Positions 62,663 through 64,000 of a DNA stretch of 64,000 nt are shown here, one piece after another. Position 1 is the stretch's first letter, and each line of letters begins with the position of its first letter. Source of the stretch: Margaritifera margaritifera. Its lineage: Eukaryota; Mollusca; Bivalvia; Unionida; Margaritiferidae. The position numbers and the translations under genes are program-made. Where the stretch lies: contig JAQPZY010001418.1 in assembly GCA_029931535.1 (NCBI GenBank), positions 892,501 through 956,500 on the forward strand, read 5' to 3'. The notes under the pieces were generated by a model, which saw nothing but the letters and a program-made list of their open reading frames with translations, searched no databases and had not been told where the DNA came from.

Positions 62663-64000
62663 CCCACCCCTTTTTTTATTGATATGAGTTGAATAGTTAA
62701 ATTGAAATAATTTAAGTTTACCGTTTCTATTGGTGATTCAGCAATGACTACGTCTTCAGAACAGTTAACGTTTTCTCACTAACTGGAGACGGAAAACCCG
62801 TTGTCGACTATAATGAATCAAAGGAACGCGGTTATTTATTTAATTTTTATTTTATAACCGTAATCTTCGTAGAAAAATTAATCTCTCCGATTAACTTGCA
62901 ACCTCCCATACATGCTAATTGCTGATTATCCTTGAATAATACTTGTCGAGTTTCTGTTCTTTCCATCTTTGTCTTCTACAGATAACTGTACTGTCCATTT
63001 GGTCTAAACTTCTGATCGACATCAGCTTGTGTACATCTTATTTTCGTTAAACATATTCGTGCATTTTTGTCTGCTCATCTGCAATTAATTTTATTACACT
63101 GTAGAACCTCTAGTTGTTTGCAGTTTTATGCGTATACTTCAACCGCATAATATTGACTTACTTTGCATATTTGTATTGACTTCGTTATGACGTCTACTGT
63201 AAGAAGATTGACCTCTTGTAGCTCTTGCAAGCACCCGGATGTAACCACGTTACATAAAAGCCATTTGTTCCTAAAGCGGACATAGTGCTTTTTCTATCTG
63301 TCGGCGAAAGTGTCCCGGAACGGAAGGAGAGATTCCAGATTTGCTGACCACTGACAGGTTTAGGAGCGCCCAAATTTCAGCAGACCTCCTTAAGATCACC
63401 ACTGACCAGTCCCAAAAATCACCCGAAAAGCGTAGCGTTGAAACGATGAACACCGTCGGCTATTAGGCGCTGTCAAACATAATTCTTAATTGCTGAACCT
63501 ACACAAATATTTGACAAGGAGCCATGTGTGCTCTGAACTTTATTAGCAACTATTTATTTTTGATAAGCTGACAGGGGAAAATAGGGGCGTGCTTTATTTA
63601 ACGGGTTTTCTTATCTTGTGTTTTTTCAAGAAATTGTATCAGTACGATAATAATTTATTTAATTATTGGAGTGGATGTACAAAACCAGCTCAAATTAAAA
63701 CACGACCAGCAACAATAAAGGCGGGAACAATAAAATTCAGACGATAAAAACCAATACCATAGCACCACTACCACTCCTGCCACTACTTTACAAACTAATG
63801 AGATATTTTAAACCTGCAATTTATTGAGTAAGAGAATATATTAATAAATATAGAAAATATTTTAGTAGCATATAATTTAAAAATTCCAATTGTTATGAAT
63901 TGACTGAGTCTTCTGCAATGTTATTGGATATAAACGGTAACGTGATACTGACCTGTTCCCAGTCAGTTTCCAGTGCACTTCACGTGAAGCTTTGTCGATA
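62663..64000. other. Non-coding, no gene recognised
   Basis: AT-rich with only short frames. No repeat, RNA gene or domain recognised to the window end. Confidence 0.5.

Noticed and set aside
62088..62692. Four frames of about 190 codons on both strands
   Set aside because: The 21-bp unit is seven codons without stops. No unique coding sequence is attached.

Overview
This window reads as intergenic or intronic DNA from an animal nuclear genome, and no intact host protein-coding gene could be identified. It is AT-rich, has no operon-like gene packing, and is full of microsatellites, minisatellites, tRNA-derived SINEs and decayed DNA transposons. The SINE tails and recurring short motifs such as GGGAGGTAACTC suggest a mollusc, perhaps a gastropod. 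That taxonomic guess is inference from memory of such genomes, not proof.

Layout. 1-6 kb is sparse, with one SINE and a three-copy tandem repeat. 6.6-20.6 kb carries several minisatellites (39, 41/47, 48, 29, about 42 and about 60 bp units), a 524-bp inverted-repeat element (8940-9463), a probable hAT-like MITE (12065-12345), and the first member of an unusual palindromic family (16850-16940). A second, larger member lies at 20837-20984.

The most interesting segment is 23317-27460. It is a roughly 4.1-kb internally deleted Maverick/Polinton (adintovirus-like) element bounded by about 75-bp terminal inverted repeats. It keeps a packaging-ATPase pseudogene on the minus strand, a divergent family-B DNA polymerase pseudogene on the plus strand, and two unidentified frames between them, one with a single in-frame stop. 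A 43-bp minisatellite has expanded inside the ATPase reading frame, with recognisable gene sequence on both sides. The gene arrangement (structural genes on one strand, polymerase on the other) is that of a virus-like transposon; integrase, protease and major capsid genes are not seen.

28-38.5 kb is almost a chain of tandem arrays, including a 1.15-kb array of 28-bp units with an 11-unit higher-order duplication. 40.57-41.75 kb is a mariner (DD34D) relic, followed by a pair of SINEs around a TC/TA microsatellite. 44-54.7 kb is again dominated by arrays, with a 2-kb AT-rich array at 52.6-54.7 kb. 55.5-59.6 kb is an old local tandem duplication whose second copy has SINE-like insertions. 60-62.7 kb has four more arrays, and the last 1.3 kb is plain.

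Most long open frames in the window are products of tandem repetition: units whose length is divisible by three, or units lacking stop codons in one orientation. They should not be taken as genes.
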